Assembly: GCF_019090095.1 (NCBI RefSeq)
Contig: NZ_JAGQFP010000003.1
Span: 124,001-188,000, forward strand
DNA length: 64,000 nt
Direction of reading: 5' to 3'
From: Stutzerimonas stutzeri
Lineage (GTDB): Bacteria > Pseudomonadota > Gammaproteobacteria > Pseudomonadales > Pseudomonadaceae
Made by a program: the position numbers and the translations under genes. The notes beneath the pieces were generated by a model. The model was not told the DNA's origin. It was given only the letters and a program-made list of their open reading frames with translations, and searched no databases. Position 1 is the first letter of the stretch. Every line of letters starts with the position of its first letter. Shown piece by piece: positions 46,372 to 55,092 of this stretch.

Positions 46372-47991
46372 ATGCGCCCACTCTGGTACCGCAACGCGGT
46401 GATCTATCAGGTCGATCCCGCCCTGTTCCGCGACAGCAATGGCGACGGCTGCGGCGATTTGCGCGGCATTGCCGAGCGCCTGGACTACATCCGCGGCCTG
46501 GGCGCGACGGCGGTGTGGATCATGCCCTGCTACGACTCGCCCTTTCTCGATGCGGGCTACGACGTCACTGATCATCTTCAGATCGCGCCGCGCTTCGGCG
46601 ATCTCGCCGACATGGTCGCGCTTCTGGAGAAGGCCGAGGAGCTGGGTCTTCACGTCATCGTCGAGCTTTTGGTGCAGCACACATCCAATGAACACAAGTG
46701 GTTTCAGGAAGCGCGCCGCGACCGCAACTCGCCCTACCGCGACTATTACATCTGGGCCGACGAGCCAGATGACGCCATGAAGCCGATCTTCCCGACGGTC
46801 GAAGACAGCGTCTGGACTTGGGACGAAGAAGCCGGGCAGTACTACCGCCACCTGTTCTACAAGCACGAGCCCGACCTGAACCTGACCAACCCACGCGTGA
46901 TTCACGAGATCGAACGGATCATGTCGTTCTGGCTGCGCCTGGGCGTCTCGGGATTCCGCATCGACGCGGCCGTGCACATGGTTCGCCAGGCCGGGGGCGG
47001 CGACCTGAAAAAAGGCTACTGGCTGCTCGAGCACATGCGTGATTTCGTTACCATGCGCCGGCCGGAAACGGTCCTGCTTGGCGAGATCGACACCGATCCG
47101 GAGAAGTACGTCGAATACTTCGGCGACGAGGCCGACCGCGTCACCCTGCTGCTGGACTTCTGGACCAACAACCACCTGTTCCTGGCGCTGGCACGGCAAC
47201 AGGCCGAACCCCTGACGCGCGCGCTCAACGCTCAGCCGCTGCCGCCCAGCCATTCGCAATATGCGTTATGGATTCGCAACCATGACGAGCTGAGCCTCGA
47301 CCGGCTGGACGAGAGCGAACGCAATGAAGTGATGGACACCTTCGCACCCGACCCGAAGATGCGCGCTTACAACCGCGGCATCCGTCGAAGGCTCGCGCCC
47401 ATGCTCGACGGTGATGAGCGCCGGATCGCCGCCACCCACGCCCTGCTCTTCTCGTTACCGGGAACGCCGATCATCCGTTACGGCGAAGAGATCGGCATGG
47501 GCGACGACATGGAACGCCCCGAGCGGCAGGCCGTACGGACACCCATGCAGTGGTCCAACGAACCCAACGCCGGGTTCTCCTGCACCACCGGCGAGCTGGC
47601 CGCCCCCTTGATCGATGAAGGCCCCTTCGCCTTCGACAAGATCAATGTGTTCGCCCAGACCCTGCGCAGCGACTCGCTGATGGCGCGCACCGGGAACATG
47701 ATTCGCACCCGCATCGGGCTGCGCGAGATCGGCATCGGCAAGCGTTCTACCGTCGAGGTCGACGACCCGGCCGTATTCGCCATTCGCCACGACAACAGTT
47801 CGACGGTACTTATGCTGGTCAACCTGGCGGATCAGGAGACAACTGTCAGCATTGAGGCTGATGACTTGCAAGACATGGTCGACGTGCTCGCCGATTGCGA
47901 TTACGACCAACCTGAAGGCGCGCCGCTGAAGATCCGGCTAGGGCCCTATGGCTACCGCTGGCTGCGGCGTAAACAACAACTGTTTGGATAA
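46372..47991 (+). CDS. GH13 family enzyme, trehalose synthase-like, with altered region I
   Basis: A 539-residue GH13 protein starting MRPLWYRNAVIYQVDPALFR. Catalytic residues are present: nucleophile Asp198 (GFRIDAAVHM), Glu238 (LLGEIDTDP) and Asp305 (IRNHDELSL). In region I the usual Asp and Asn are replaced by Glu98 and Gln102 (VELLVQHTSNEHKW), conservative but rare changes that line the -1 subsite. The overall shape resembles trehalose synthase or alpha-glucosyltransferases. Whether it hydrolyses or isomerises is unknown. It is tightly coupled to the upstream GH13 gene and to a DUF1080 gene 3 bases downstream. Confidence 0.85.
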   Translation: MRPLWYRNAVIYQVDPALFRDSNGDGCGDLRGIAERLDYIRGLGATAVWIMPCYDSPFLDAGYDVTDHLQIAPRFGDLADMVALLEKAEELGLHVIVELLVQHTSNEHKWFQEARRDRNSPYRDYYIWADEPDDAMKPIFPTVEDSVWTWDEEAGQYYRHLFYKHEPDLNLTNPRVIHEIERIMSFWLRLGVSGFRIDAAVHMVRQAGGGDLKKGYWLLEHMRDFVTMRRPETVLLGEIDTDPEKYVEYFGDEADRVTLLLDFWTNNHLFLALARQQAEPLTRALNAQPLPPSHSQYALWIRNHDELSLDRLDESERNEVMDTFAPDPKMRAYNRGIRRRLAPMLDGDERRIAATHALLFSLPGTPIIRYGEEIGMGDDMERPERQAVRTPMQWSNEPNAGFSCTTGELAAPLIDEGPFAFDKINVFAQTLRSDSLMARTGNMIRTRIGLREIGIGKRSTVEVDDPAVFAIRHDNSSTVLMLVNLADQETTVSIEADDLQDMVDVLADCDYDQPEGAPLKIRLGPYGYRWLRRKQQLFG

Positions 47992-47994
47992 ACG

Positions 47995-48585
47995 ATGATC
48001 ATCCAACTCGATGCGTCCCGGTGGCGCGGCTGGCACGGCGACGATTTCCCCCATGATTGCTGGCACGTCTCGGGCGATGAACTCCATGCCGTCGCCGGCA
48101 CGCGGCGGATCGATCTGATATCCCGGGAGCGTTACCGCGACTTCGTGCTGCGCCTGGAATTCGCGTTGCCGGTCGCGGGCAATTCCGGGCTGTTCTGTCG
48201 CGTCGAAGAAGAGGCCGCGCTGAGCTGGCACAGCGGGCCTGAAATGCAACTGCTCGACGATCAGGGCCATCCCGACGGCAGCGAGCCAACGACGCGCAAC
48301 GGTGCGCTGTATGGGCTGCTGCGGCCTGAGCAGGAAACGCCGATCGCACCAGGGCAGTTCATCGAAGCCGCATTGAGCGTGCGTGGCGGCGAAGTCGAAC
48401 ACTGGCTCGGCGGGCGCCGCGTGTTGCGCTATCGGCTGGACGATCCCGCGTTGCGTGAGCGCATCGCCAACAGCAAATTCAGCGGCTACCCGCGCTTCGC
48501 CCAGGCCGCTGAAGGCCACGTGGTGATCCAGCACCACGGCGAAGCAGCCTGCTTTCGCCGCCTGTCGATCGAAACACCGGACTGA
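47995..48585 (+). CDS. DUF1080 (3-keto-disaccharide hydrolase-like) protein
   Basis: DUF1080 domains are lectin-like beta-sandwiches; recently some were found to cleave 3-keto-glycosides. The 196-residue protein has the core family features: WRGWHGDDFPHDCWHVSGDE, FVLRLEFALPVAGNSGLFCR, SGPEMQLLDDQGHPDG, and RNGALYGLL. No signal peptide is visible, so it would act in the cytoplasm, which is unusual for a family often secreted. It is the third gene of the GH13 operon and may process an oxidised disaccharide. No sugar 3-dehydrogenase gene is nearby in this window. Confidence 0.78.
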   Translation: MIIQLDASRWRGWHGDDFPHDCWHVSGDELHAVAGTRRIDLISRERYRDFVLRLEFALPVAGNSGLFCRVEEEAALSWHSGPEMQLLDDQGHPDGSEPTTRNGALYGLLRPEQETPIAPGQFIEAALSVRGGEVEHWLGGRRVLRYRLDDPALRERIANSKFSGYPRFAQAAEGHVVIQHHGEAACFRRLSIETPD

Positions 48586-48681
48586 ACGGTCCCCTTGGAC
48601 CGCGACGCGGATTTGAGCGAGAATGCGCGGCTTTCCAGGCTGCGGTAAGCCGTGACGAACGGAGGCTGGAGCGAAACGAGC

Positions 48682-48713
48682 TGGGCGCTCGCCGGTTGAT
48701 GGCGCAGCGCCCA
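48682..48713 (+). promoter_or_regulatory. Hairpin in the xpt leader
   Basis: TGGGCGCT (48682-48689) and AGCGCCCA (48706-48713) pair exactly around a 16-base loop, 65 bases before the xpt start. It may be the terminator of the DUF1080 gene, an attenuator or a regulatory stem. I could not match it to a purine riboswitch. Confidence 0.4.
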
Positions 48714-48765
48714 ACTGGTTTTCGGCGCCCCGATTCGTCAAGCGAGCCCGGCCGCTCACGCTTGA

Positions 48766-49350
<585 letters not shown>

Positions 49351-49359
49351 GCGCGGGCG

Positions 49360-49878
49360 CTATTCCCTGCGCCACAGATCGACCAGCGCACCCTGGGTTC
49401 CGGCAACCGGATCGCTCACCGGCACGCCGACCTTTAGCGCGCGTGCCTGCGCCTGGTCATGGCTGGCTTCGTCCGGGCGCAGCAAGTCGTATTGCTGGTC
49501 CACCGGGTAGCCGCCTACCACTTCGAAGTCATCGCTGGCGCCGAGCTGGCAATGACCGGTGCCGGCCGGCAGCACCAGTGCGTCTCCCGCACGCACCTCG
49601 ACTTCGCGGCCCTGTTCGCCACCGAGCATCAGCCGTGCCGACCCCCGCGACACCCCCAGGACTTCGTGCGCCGTGGAATGGTAGTGATGGTAGTCAAAGA
49701 CACCGGCACGCCATTGAGCCGGCCAAAGATGACTGTCGAACAACCGCTCGAAGGCGCCGGCATAGTCGCCATCGGCCAGTGGCAGCTGGCGGTATATCAG
49801 CACCGGATGCGGGCTGTTCGGCGTGCGGCCGTCGCTGGAAAACAGCAACTGCTCGGGTTGCGGGGCGGAGCTGGGCAT
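49360..49878 (-). CDS. Cupin domain protein (YjlB-like)
   Basis: A 172-residue single-domain cupin starting MPSSAPQPEQLLFSSDGRTP. The metal-binding motif 1 is YHHYHSTAHEVLGVSRGSAR (G...H.H...E variant) and motif 2 is LVLPAGTGHCQLGASDDF. Enzyme or regulatory role unknown. The ATG at 49878 has GAGG upstream. It converges on xpt (10-base gap). The same order xpt-cupin-cytochrome c5 is seen in P. aeruginosa (recalled). Confidence 0.85.
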   Translation of the reverse strand: MPSSAPQPEQLLFSSDGRTPNSPHPVLIYRQLPLADGDYAGAFERLFDSHLWPAQWRAGVFDYHHYHSTAHEVLGVSRGSARLMLGGEQGREVEVRAGDALVLPAGTGHCQLGASDDFEVVGGYPVDQQYDLLRPDEASHDQAQARALKVGVPVSDPVAGTQGALVDLWRRE

Positions 49879-49974
49879 AGGCACCTCGTCGTGCGGGCCT
49901 GAGCCAGCGACACGGCAGCTCAGGGACCGGTTTGAAGTTTCGACCCGAGGCCCCCGCGCTTTTCTCCCCGCCAG

Positions 49975-50002
49975 AAACAACAAAGCCGCCCGAAGGCGGC
50001 TT
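49975..50002 (-). terminator. Terminator of cytochrome c5
   Basis: On the minus strand AAGCCGCC pairs with GGCGGCTT around a TTCG loop, then TGTTGTTTC. It lies 17 bases past the cytochrome c5 stop. Confidence 0.8.
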
Positions 50003-50018
50003 GTCTGACCGGCTGAAC

Positions 50019-50441
50019 TCAGAGACCGGACATGTGCTTGATGGCGGCAAGCAGTTCGTCGTCCGAGCAATCGGCACAGGTGCCTTTCGGCGGCATGGCG
50101 TTGATACCAGAAATGGCCTTGGCCAGCAGGCCGTCAAGACCGCCTTCCTTGTCGGCCCGAGCCTGCCACGCAGCGGTATCGCCTACTTTCGGCGAATTGA
50201 GCAAGCCGGAGCCGTGGCAGGCGCCACAGAACTTGCCGACCACGTCTTCACCGCTGCGGGCAGCGCCGCCAGCGGCCGCAGTGGCGGCACCAGCAGCCGC
50301 GCACTCCTCGCCTTGAATACACACTTCGCCCACCGGCTTGAGCCGCTCGGCGATGTCGTCGTTGGTCGCAGCCTGAGCGCTCACTGCCCACAGGGCCACT
50401 ACGGCAGTCTGTGCTACCAGGATCTTCTTAATCAGGTTCAC
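50019..50441 (-). CDS. Cytochrome c5 family protein
   Basis: A 140-residue periplasmic c-type cytochrome. The signal peptide MNLIKKILVAQTAVVALWAV ends near AQA; the heme motif CGACH is present with a Met ligand in INAMPPKG (near residue 115). Between the signal and heme domain there is an Ala/Gly-rich stretch with two Cys (VCIQGEECAAAG), and TCADCSDDEL adds a second Cys pair typical of cytochrome c5. Function in electron transfer under oxic or denitrifying conditions is inferred. The gene corresponds to cycB of P. aeruginosa. Confidence 0.92.
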   Translation of the reverse strand: MNLIKKILVAQTAVVALWAVSAQAATNDDIAERLKPVGEVCIQGEECAAAGAATAAAGGAARSGEDVVGKFCGACHGSGLLNSPKVGDTAAWQARADKEGGLDGLLAKAISGINAMPPKGTCADCSDDELLAAIKHMSGL

Positions 50442-50594
50442 CTTACACCCTCATGTGGCTAGACACGCCCGCGGCCACGGTAACGCGAGCGGCGGCTAGT
50501 ATAGCGGCAAGCCATGCTTGCCGAAACAACCCATGTCGCGCAGCCCAGTCCAGCGACCTTGTGTCGCACCGCCCCCCACTTTCGCATGTGCCCG

Positions 50595-51176
50595 TCAGAA
50601 ATTGGCGGGCGTGGTGGCGCTGATCAGCTTGGCCGGCGCATCGAATGGATTATGGAAGCGATGCGGCTTGTTACTGTCGAAATAGTAGCTATCGCCCGTC
50701 TCGAGCACGTAGGTCTGGCCGTTCACGGTCAGCTCCAGCCGCCCTTCGACCAGCATGCCGGCCTCTTCGCCCTGGTGCGCCAGCATGTCCGTACCGGTAT
50801 CGGCACCCGGCGGGTAGGTCTCGGAGAGAAAGGCGATCGCCCGCCCCGGATGCGCCTTGCCGATGAGCTTCATGCTCACCGCGCCGTCGGATATATCGAT
50901 CAGCTCGCCTGCCTTGTAAACGACCTGGGTGTCACCTTCCTGCTCGAAATCGGGCGAAAAGAACTCGACCAGCGACATCGGAATGCCGCCCAGCACCTTT
51001 TTCAGCGAACTGATCGAAGGACTGACGCTGTTCTTCTCGATCATCGAGATCGTGCTGTTGGTAACGCCCGCACGCTTGGCTAGCTCACGCTGGGAAAGGC
51101 CTTTGAGTTTGCGGATGGTTTGCAGTCGAACGCCGACGTCCAATAGGGGAGCCTCCCAAGCAAGCGCGATAGACAT
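50595..51176 (-). CDS. pauR: XRE-cupin regulator, PauR/PuuR-like
   Basis: The 193-residue protein has a helix-turn-helix (QTIRKLKGLSQRELAKRAGV then TNSTISMIEKNSVSPSISSL) and a C-terminal cupin (GRAIAFLSETYPPGADTGTD ... LETGDSYYFDSNKPHRFHNP). In P. aeruginosa PauR (PA5301) represses polyamine catabolism genes. Position beside ridA-dadA and near the pauB-like oxidase matches. The start MSIALAWEAPLLDVG is the only ATG near; a slightly shorter start is possible. It likely senses putrescine or related polyamines, by family knowledge. Confidence 0.87.
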   Translation of the reverse strand: MSIALAWEAPLLDVGVRLQTIRKLKGLSQRELAKRAGVTNSTISMIEKNSVSPSISSLKKVLGGIPMSLVEFFSPDFEQEGDTQVVYKAGELIDISDGAVSMKLIGKAHPGRAIAFLSETYPPGADTGTDMLAHQGEEAGMLVEGRLELTVNGQTYVLETGDSYYFDSNKPHRFHNPFDAPAKLISATTPANF

Positions 51177-51256
51177 AGGTGGCTATGATGGCGAGGGCGT
51201 TCGCTATTTTCAACACATCAGGACGAATTGCCGAGACGCGTACGGCCAAAGGCCTA

Positions 51257-51613
51257 TCAGTCCGGCAATGCTGCGACCACCGAGAGCTCGACCAGAATCT
51301 CCGGTTCGCACAGCCTGGCTTCGACGGTGGCGCGCGCCGGGGCGACCCCGGCGGGCAACCAGGTATCCCAGACGGCATTCATTCCGGCGAAGTCGGCTTC
51401 GATGTCCTTCAGATAGATGGTGACGGACAGGATGTGCTGCTTGTCGGTGCCCGCCTGGCGCAGCAGCCGTTCGATGTTATCGAGGGTTTCGCGGGTCTGC
51501 TGCTCAATGCCCGCGCTCAGGTCTTCACCCACCTGCCCGGCCAGATAAACCGTGTCGCGATGGATGACGATCTGACTCATTCGCGAATCAGTGTGCAGGC
51601 GCTGTATGGGCAT
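51257..51613 (-). CDS. RidA family deaminase
   Basis: RidA proteins hydrolyse reactive enamine/imine intermediates; the dad operon member in P. aeruginosa follows dadA, which fits removal of 2-iminopropionate made from alanine. The 118-residue protein starts [20 protein letters not shown], with the key Arg in [20 protein letters not shown]. The first 26 bases overlap the dadA 3' end in another frame, suggesting coupling. A longer upstream start is possible but the family start matches here. Confidence 0.9.
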   Translation of the reverse strand: MPIQRLHTDSRMSQIVIHRDTVYLAGQVGEDLSAGIEQQTRETLDNIERLLRQAGTDKQHILSVTIYLKDIEADFAGMNAVWDTWLPAGVAPARATVEARLCEPEILVELSVVAALPD

Positions 51614-52886
51614 GTTTGCCAGACTCCTTGTGAGTACCGTAACGGGAAATATCCAGGCCATCGGTGCTGATCTGGGTGCGTTTCTTCGCCAGCAGGTCGG
51701 CGAGCACGCGACCAGAGCCGCAGGCCATGGTCCAGCCCAGGGTACCGTGGCCGGTGTTCAAAAACAGGTTGCGATAGGACGTTGCGCCGATGATCGGCGT
51801 GCCGTCCGGAGTCGCCGGCCGCAAGCCGGTCCAAAGCTCCGCGCGACTCGGGTCACCGCCCAGCGGAAACAGATCCCCTACTACCATCTCCAGGGTTTCG
51901 CGCCGCCGTGGGTTCAGCGACAGATCGTGCCCGGCGATTTCGGCCATGCCACCGACCCGAATGCGCTGATCGAAACGGGTGATGGCGACCTTGTAGGTCT
52001 CATCGAGCACGGTCGAGACCGGCGCCATGCTCGGATTGCTGATCGGGACGGTCAACGAATAGCCCTTGAGCGGGTAGACCGGCGCATGGATGCCCAGCGG
52101 CTTGAGCATCTGCGGGCTGTAGCTGCCCAGCGCCAGCACGTAGCGATCGGCCTTTTCCAGCTTGCCGTCGATCCAGACGCCATCGAGACGATCGCCGGAA
52201 AACTCCAGCCGCTGAATGTCCTGCTCGAAGCGAAACTCGACGCCGAGCCCTCGCGCCATCTCGGCCAGCCGGGTGGTGAACATCTGGCAATCGCCGGTCT
52301 GATCGTTGGGCAGGCGCAATGCGCCGCTGAGCTTGTCGGAAACACGTGCGAGGGCCGGTTCGACCCGGGCGATGCCGGCCCGGTCGAGCAGCTCGTACGG
52401 CACGCCGGATGCCTGCAGCACGGCGATGTCCTTGGCCGCACTATCCAGTTGCGCCTGGGTGCGGAACAGCTGGGTGGTACCGCATTGCCGGCCTTCGTAT
52501 TCGATACCGGTTTCGGCACGCAGCTCGTCGAGGCAATCGCGGCTGTATTCGGACAACCGCACCATGCGCTCCTTGTTCACCGCATAGCGCGCCGCCGTGC
52601 AGTTACGCAGCATTTGCGCCATCCACAGGTACTGCTGGATATCGCCGGTGAGCTTGATGGCCAGCGGTGCGTGACGCTGCATCAGCCATTTCATCGCCTT
52701 GAGCGGCACGCCCGGCGCGGCCCAGGGAGAGGCATAGCCAGGCGACACCTGGCCGGCGTTGGCGAAACTGGTTTCCATGGCCACCGCCGGCTGGCGGTCG
52801 ACCACCACGACCTCGAAACCCGCACGTGCCAGATAGTAGGCACTGGTGGTACCGATCACGCCGCTACCCATCACCAGAACACGCAT
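51588..52886 (-). CDS. dadA: D-amino acid dehydrogenase small subunit
   Basis: DadA is the membrane-associated FAD enzyme that oxidises D-alanine and other D-amino acids to ketoacids. The 432-residue protein begins [20 protein letters not shown] (Rossmann GxGxxG) and keeps the DAO-family late segment [20 protein letters not shown] and [22 protein letters not shown] lies before the ATG. dadA and dadR (Lrp-type) are divergent across an AT-rich region with repeated GCTATAT. No dadX racemase follows. Confidence 0.96.
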   Translation of the reverse strand: MRVLVMGSGVIGTTSAYYLARAGFEVVVVDRQPAVAMETSFANAGQVSPGYASPWAAPGVPLKAMKWLMQRHAPLAIKLTGDIQQYLWMAQMLRNCTAARYAVNKERMVRLSEYSRDCLDELRAETGIEYEGRQCGTTQLFRTQAQLDSAAKDIAVLQASGVPYELLDRAGIARVEPALARVSDKLSGALRLPNDQTGDCQMFTTRLAEMARGLGVEFRFEQDIQRLEFSGDRLDGVWIDGKLEKADRYVLALGSYSPQMLKPLGIHAPVYPLKGYSLTVPISNPSMAPVSTVLDETYKVAITRFDQRIRVGGMAEIAGHDLSLNPRRRETLEMVVGDLFPLGGDPSRAELWTGLRPATPDGTPIIGATSYRNLFLNTGHGTLGWTMACGSGRVLADLLAKKRTQISTDGLDISRYGTHKESGKHAHTAPAH

Positions 52887-52960
52887 CGCCGCCTCCCGCC
52901 CGTTCAGTGCCGGGCTTTTTCGAGTCACTGTTAAGCGGAGTATAGGAAGCTGCGAGTAGG

Positions 52961-52999
52961 GTTTTTCGCTATATAACAGGCTATATTTGCGATTTATTC
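52961..52999. promoter_or_regulatory. AT-rich Lrp-type control region between dadA and dadR
   Basis: The 148-base dadA-dadR gap contains a T-rich patch and two direct copies of GCTATAT (52968-52974, 52980-52986), 12 bases apart, in an otherwise GC-rich sequence. Lrp-family regulators bind such degenerate AT-rich sites. This is a candidate operator only. Confidence 0.5.
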
Positions 53000-53034
53000 A
53001 CGCCTTTAAACCCTTCAATGGAGGCGATGCGCCT

Positions 53035-53523
53035 ATGAGAACCAAGCATCAGACCCGCCGCGAACTGGACAAAATCGATCGCCAGATCCTCCGCCTGCTG
53101 CAAGCTGAAGGACGCATGCCCTTCACCGAGCTGGGCGAACGCATCGGCCTGTCCACCACGCCGTGCACCGAGCGGGTCAGGCGTCTGGAACGTGAAGGCA
53201 TCATCATGGGTTACACCGCGCGGCTGAACCCCCAGCATCTCAAGGGCGGCCTGCTGGTATTCGTCGAGATCAGCCTGGCCTACAAATCGGGCGATATCTT
53301 CGAGGAGTTCCGCCGCGCGGTGCTCAAGCTGCCCCACGTGCTGGAATGCCATCTGGTTTCGGGCGACTTCGACTACCTGATCAAGGCGCGCATCTCGGAG
53401 ATGGCCTCCTACCGGAAGCTGCTCGGCGACATCCTGCTCAAGCTGCCGCACGTCCGTGAATCGAAGAGTTACATCGTCATGGAAGAAGTGAAGGAGTCGC
53501 TCGAACTGCCGGTACCGGATTGA
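53035..53523 (+). CDS. dadR: Lrp/AsnC family regulator (DadR-like)
   Basis: The 162-residue protein has the Lrp layout: N-terminal helix-turn-helix (LDKIDRQILRLLQAEGRMPF, TELGERIGLSTTPCTERVRR) and a C-terminal RAM effector domain (GLLVFVEISLAYKSGDIFEE, HLVSGDFDYLIKARI). DadR responds to L-alanine in P. aeruginosa and activates dadA. The ATG at 53035 has GGAGG upstream; the longer frame upstream is the leader. Divergent from dadA. Confidence 0.9.
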   Translation: MRTKHQTRRELDKIDRQILRLLQAEGRMPFTELGERIGLSTTPCTERVRRLEREGIIMGYTARLNPQHLKGGLLVFVEISLAYKSGDIFEEFRRAVLKLPHVLECHLVSGDFDYLIKARISEMASYRKLLGDILLKLPHVRESKSYIVMEEVKESLELPVPD

Positions 53524-53719
53524 CCGCCGCGCTGAAGCCTCGAAGCCAAACGCAACGAGCTGAGCGCTTGGCGTGCCAGAGCGATCCGTTCCGGCGATGC
53601 AGCGCCGCGCATCCACCCGATTGTTCGGACTTCGGAGCATTGCGCCCGAGCTGCTTTTTTGCGCTGGGTCCGATCGACGGTCTACCCTTCGGCCAGACAA
53701 AATCGTCCAAGGCTCGATC

Positions 53720-55030
53720 ATGACCCACCGCAAACAGGCCGACCATCCGCACGCTCACGCCCCGTCCTACTACGCAGCCAGCACCAATCGCACCCTCGAA
53801 TTCGCGCCGTTGGAAGGCGAACAGCACGCCGACGTGTGCGTGGTGGGCGGTGGTTTCAGCGGCCTCAACACGGCCATCGAACTCGCCGAACGGGGATTCT
53901 CCGTGGTGCTGCTCGAAGCGCACCGCATCGCCTGGGGCGCCAGCGGGCGCAACGGCGGGCAGCTGATTCGCGGTGTCGGCCATGATGTCGAGCAGTTCCA
54001 GACGGTACTCGGTGCCGACGGGGTCGACGCCCTCAAGCGCATGGGCTTCGAGGCCGTCGACATCGTCCGCCAGCGCGTCGAGCGCTACCGCATCGACTGC
54101 GACCTGACCTGGGGCTACTGCGACCTGGCCACCAAGCCACGGCATGTCGCGGGATTCGAGGCGGAGCGAGCCGATCTCGAACGCCTCGGCTATTCGCATC
54201 CGCTGCGCCTGGTTGCGCAACACGCCATGCACGAGGTGATCGGTTCCGATCGTTATCTCGGCGGGCTGGTGGACATGGGCTCGGGGCATCTGCACCCGCT
54301 CAATCTCGCCCTCGGCGAAGCCGCGGCGGCCCAGGCGCTCGGCGTGCGTCTGTTCGAGGGCTCAGCGGTGCAGCGCATCGATTACGGCCCGCGGGTACAG
54401 GTGCATACCGCACGAGGCAGCGTCCGCGCCGAACACCTGGTGCTGGCCTGCAACGCCTATCTGCAGGGGTTGCAGCCGGACCTGGCAGGCAAGGTGCTGC
54501 CGGCCGGCAGTTACATCATCGCCACCGAACCCTTGCCCGCAGCGCTGGCTCACGAACTGTTGCCGCAGAACATGGCGGTCTGCGATCAGCGCGTGGCGCT
54601 GGATTATTTCCGCCTCGCGGCCGATGGCCGGCTGCTGTTCGGCGGGGCCTGCCATTATTCCGGCCGCGACCCGAAGAACATCGCCGCCTACATGCAGCCC
54701 AAGATGCTCAAGGTATTCAGGCAACTGCAAGGCATCGGCATCGATTACCAGTGGGGCGGTATGATCGGCATCGGCGCCAACCGGCTGCCACAGATCGGGC
54801 GGCTGACCGACCATGCCAACGTCTACTATGCCCAGGCCTATTCCGGCCACGGGCTGAACGCGACCCACCTGGCCGGCCGGTTGCTGGCCGAAGCCATCAG
54901 CGGCCAGGCGCAGGGCCGCTTCGACCTGTTCGCTGCCGTGCCACACCCGACCTTTCCGGGAGGCCAGCGGCTGCGCTCGCCACTGCTGGCGCTGGGCATG
55001 CTTTGGTATCGACTCAAGGACCTGTTCTGA
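53720..55030 (+). CDS. FAD-dependent amine oxidoreductase, PauB-like
   Basis: The 436-residue protein is a DAO-family flavoprotein: VCVVGGGFSGLNTAIELAE at residues 35-53 binds FAD, and AWGASGRNGGQLIRGVGHD is conserved in gamma-glutamylputrescine oxidase (PauB/PuuB). It likely oxidises gamma-glutamylputrescine in polyamine catabolism. It starts MTHRKQADHPHAHAPSYYAA and has no signal peptide. Position 196 bases after dadR matches P. aeruginosa pauB4. No gamma-glutamyl synthetase gene is in the window. Confidence 0.88.
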   Translation: MTHRKQADHPHAHAPSYYAASTNRTLEFAPLEGEQHADVCVVGGGFSGLNTAIELAERGFSVVLLEAHRIAWGASGRNGGQLIRGVGHDVEQFQTVLGADGVDALKRMGFEAVDIVRQRVERYRIDCDLTWGYCDLATKPRHVAGFEAERADLERLGYSHPLRLVAQHAMHEVIGSDRYLGGLVDMGSGHLHPLNLALGEAAAAQALGVRLFEGSAVQRIDYGPRVQVHTARGSVRAEHLVLACNAYLQGLQPDLAGKVLPAGSYIIATEPLPAALAHELLPQNMAVCDQRVALDYFRLAADGRLLFGGACHYSGRDPKNIAAYMQPKMLKVFRQLQGIGIDYQWGGMIGIGANRLPQIGRLTDHANVYYAQAYSGHGLNATHLAGRLLAEAISGQAQGRFDLFAAVPHPTFPGGQRLRSPLLALGMLWYRLKDLF

Positions 55031-55092
55031 ATTTCACCGTTGCGCTGGCGTCCAATCGGCAGGGACCGATAACGATCTGAAGGAGTGGACTC

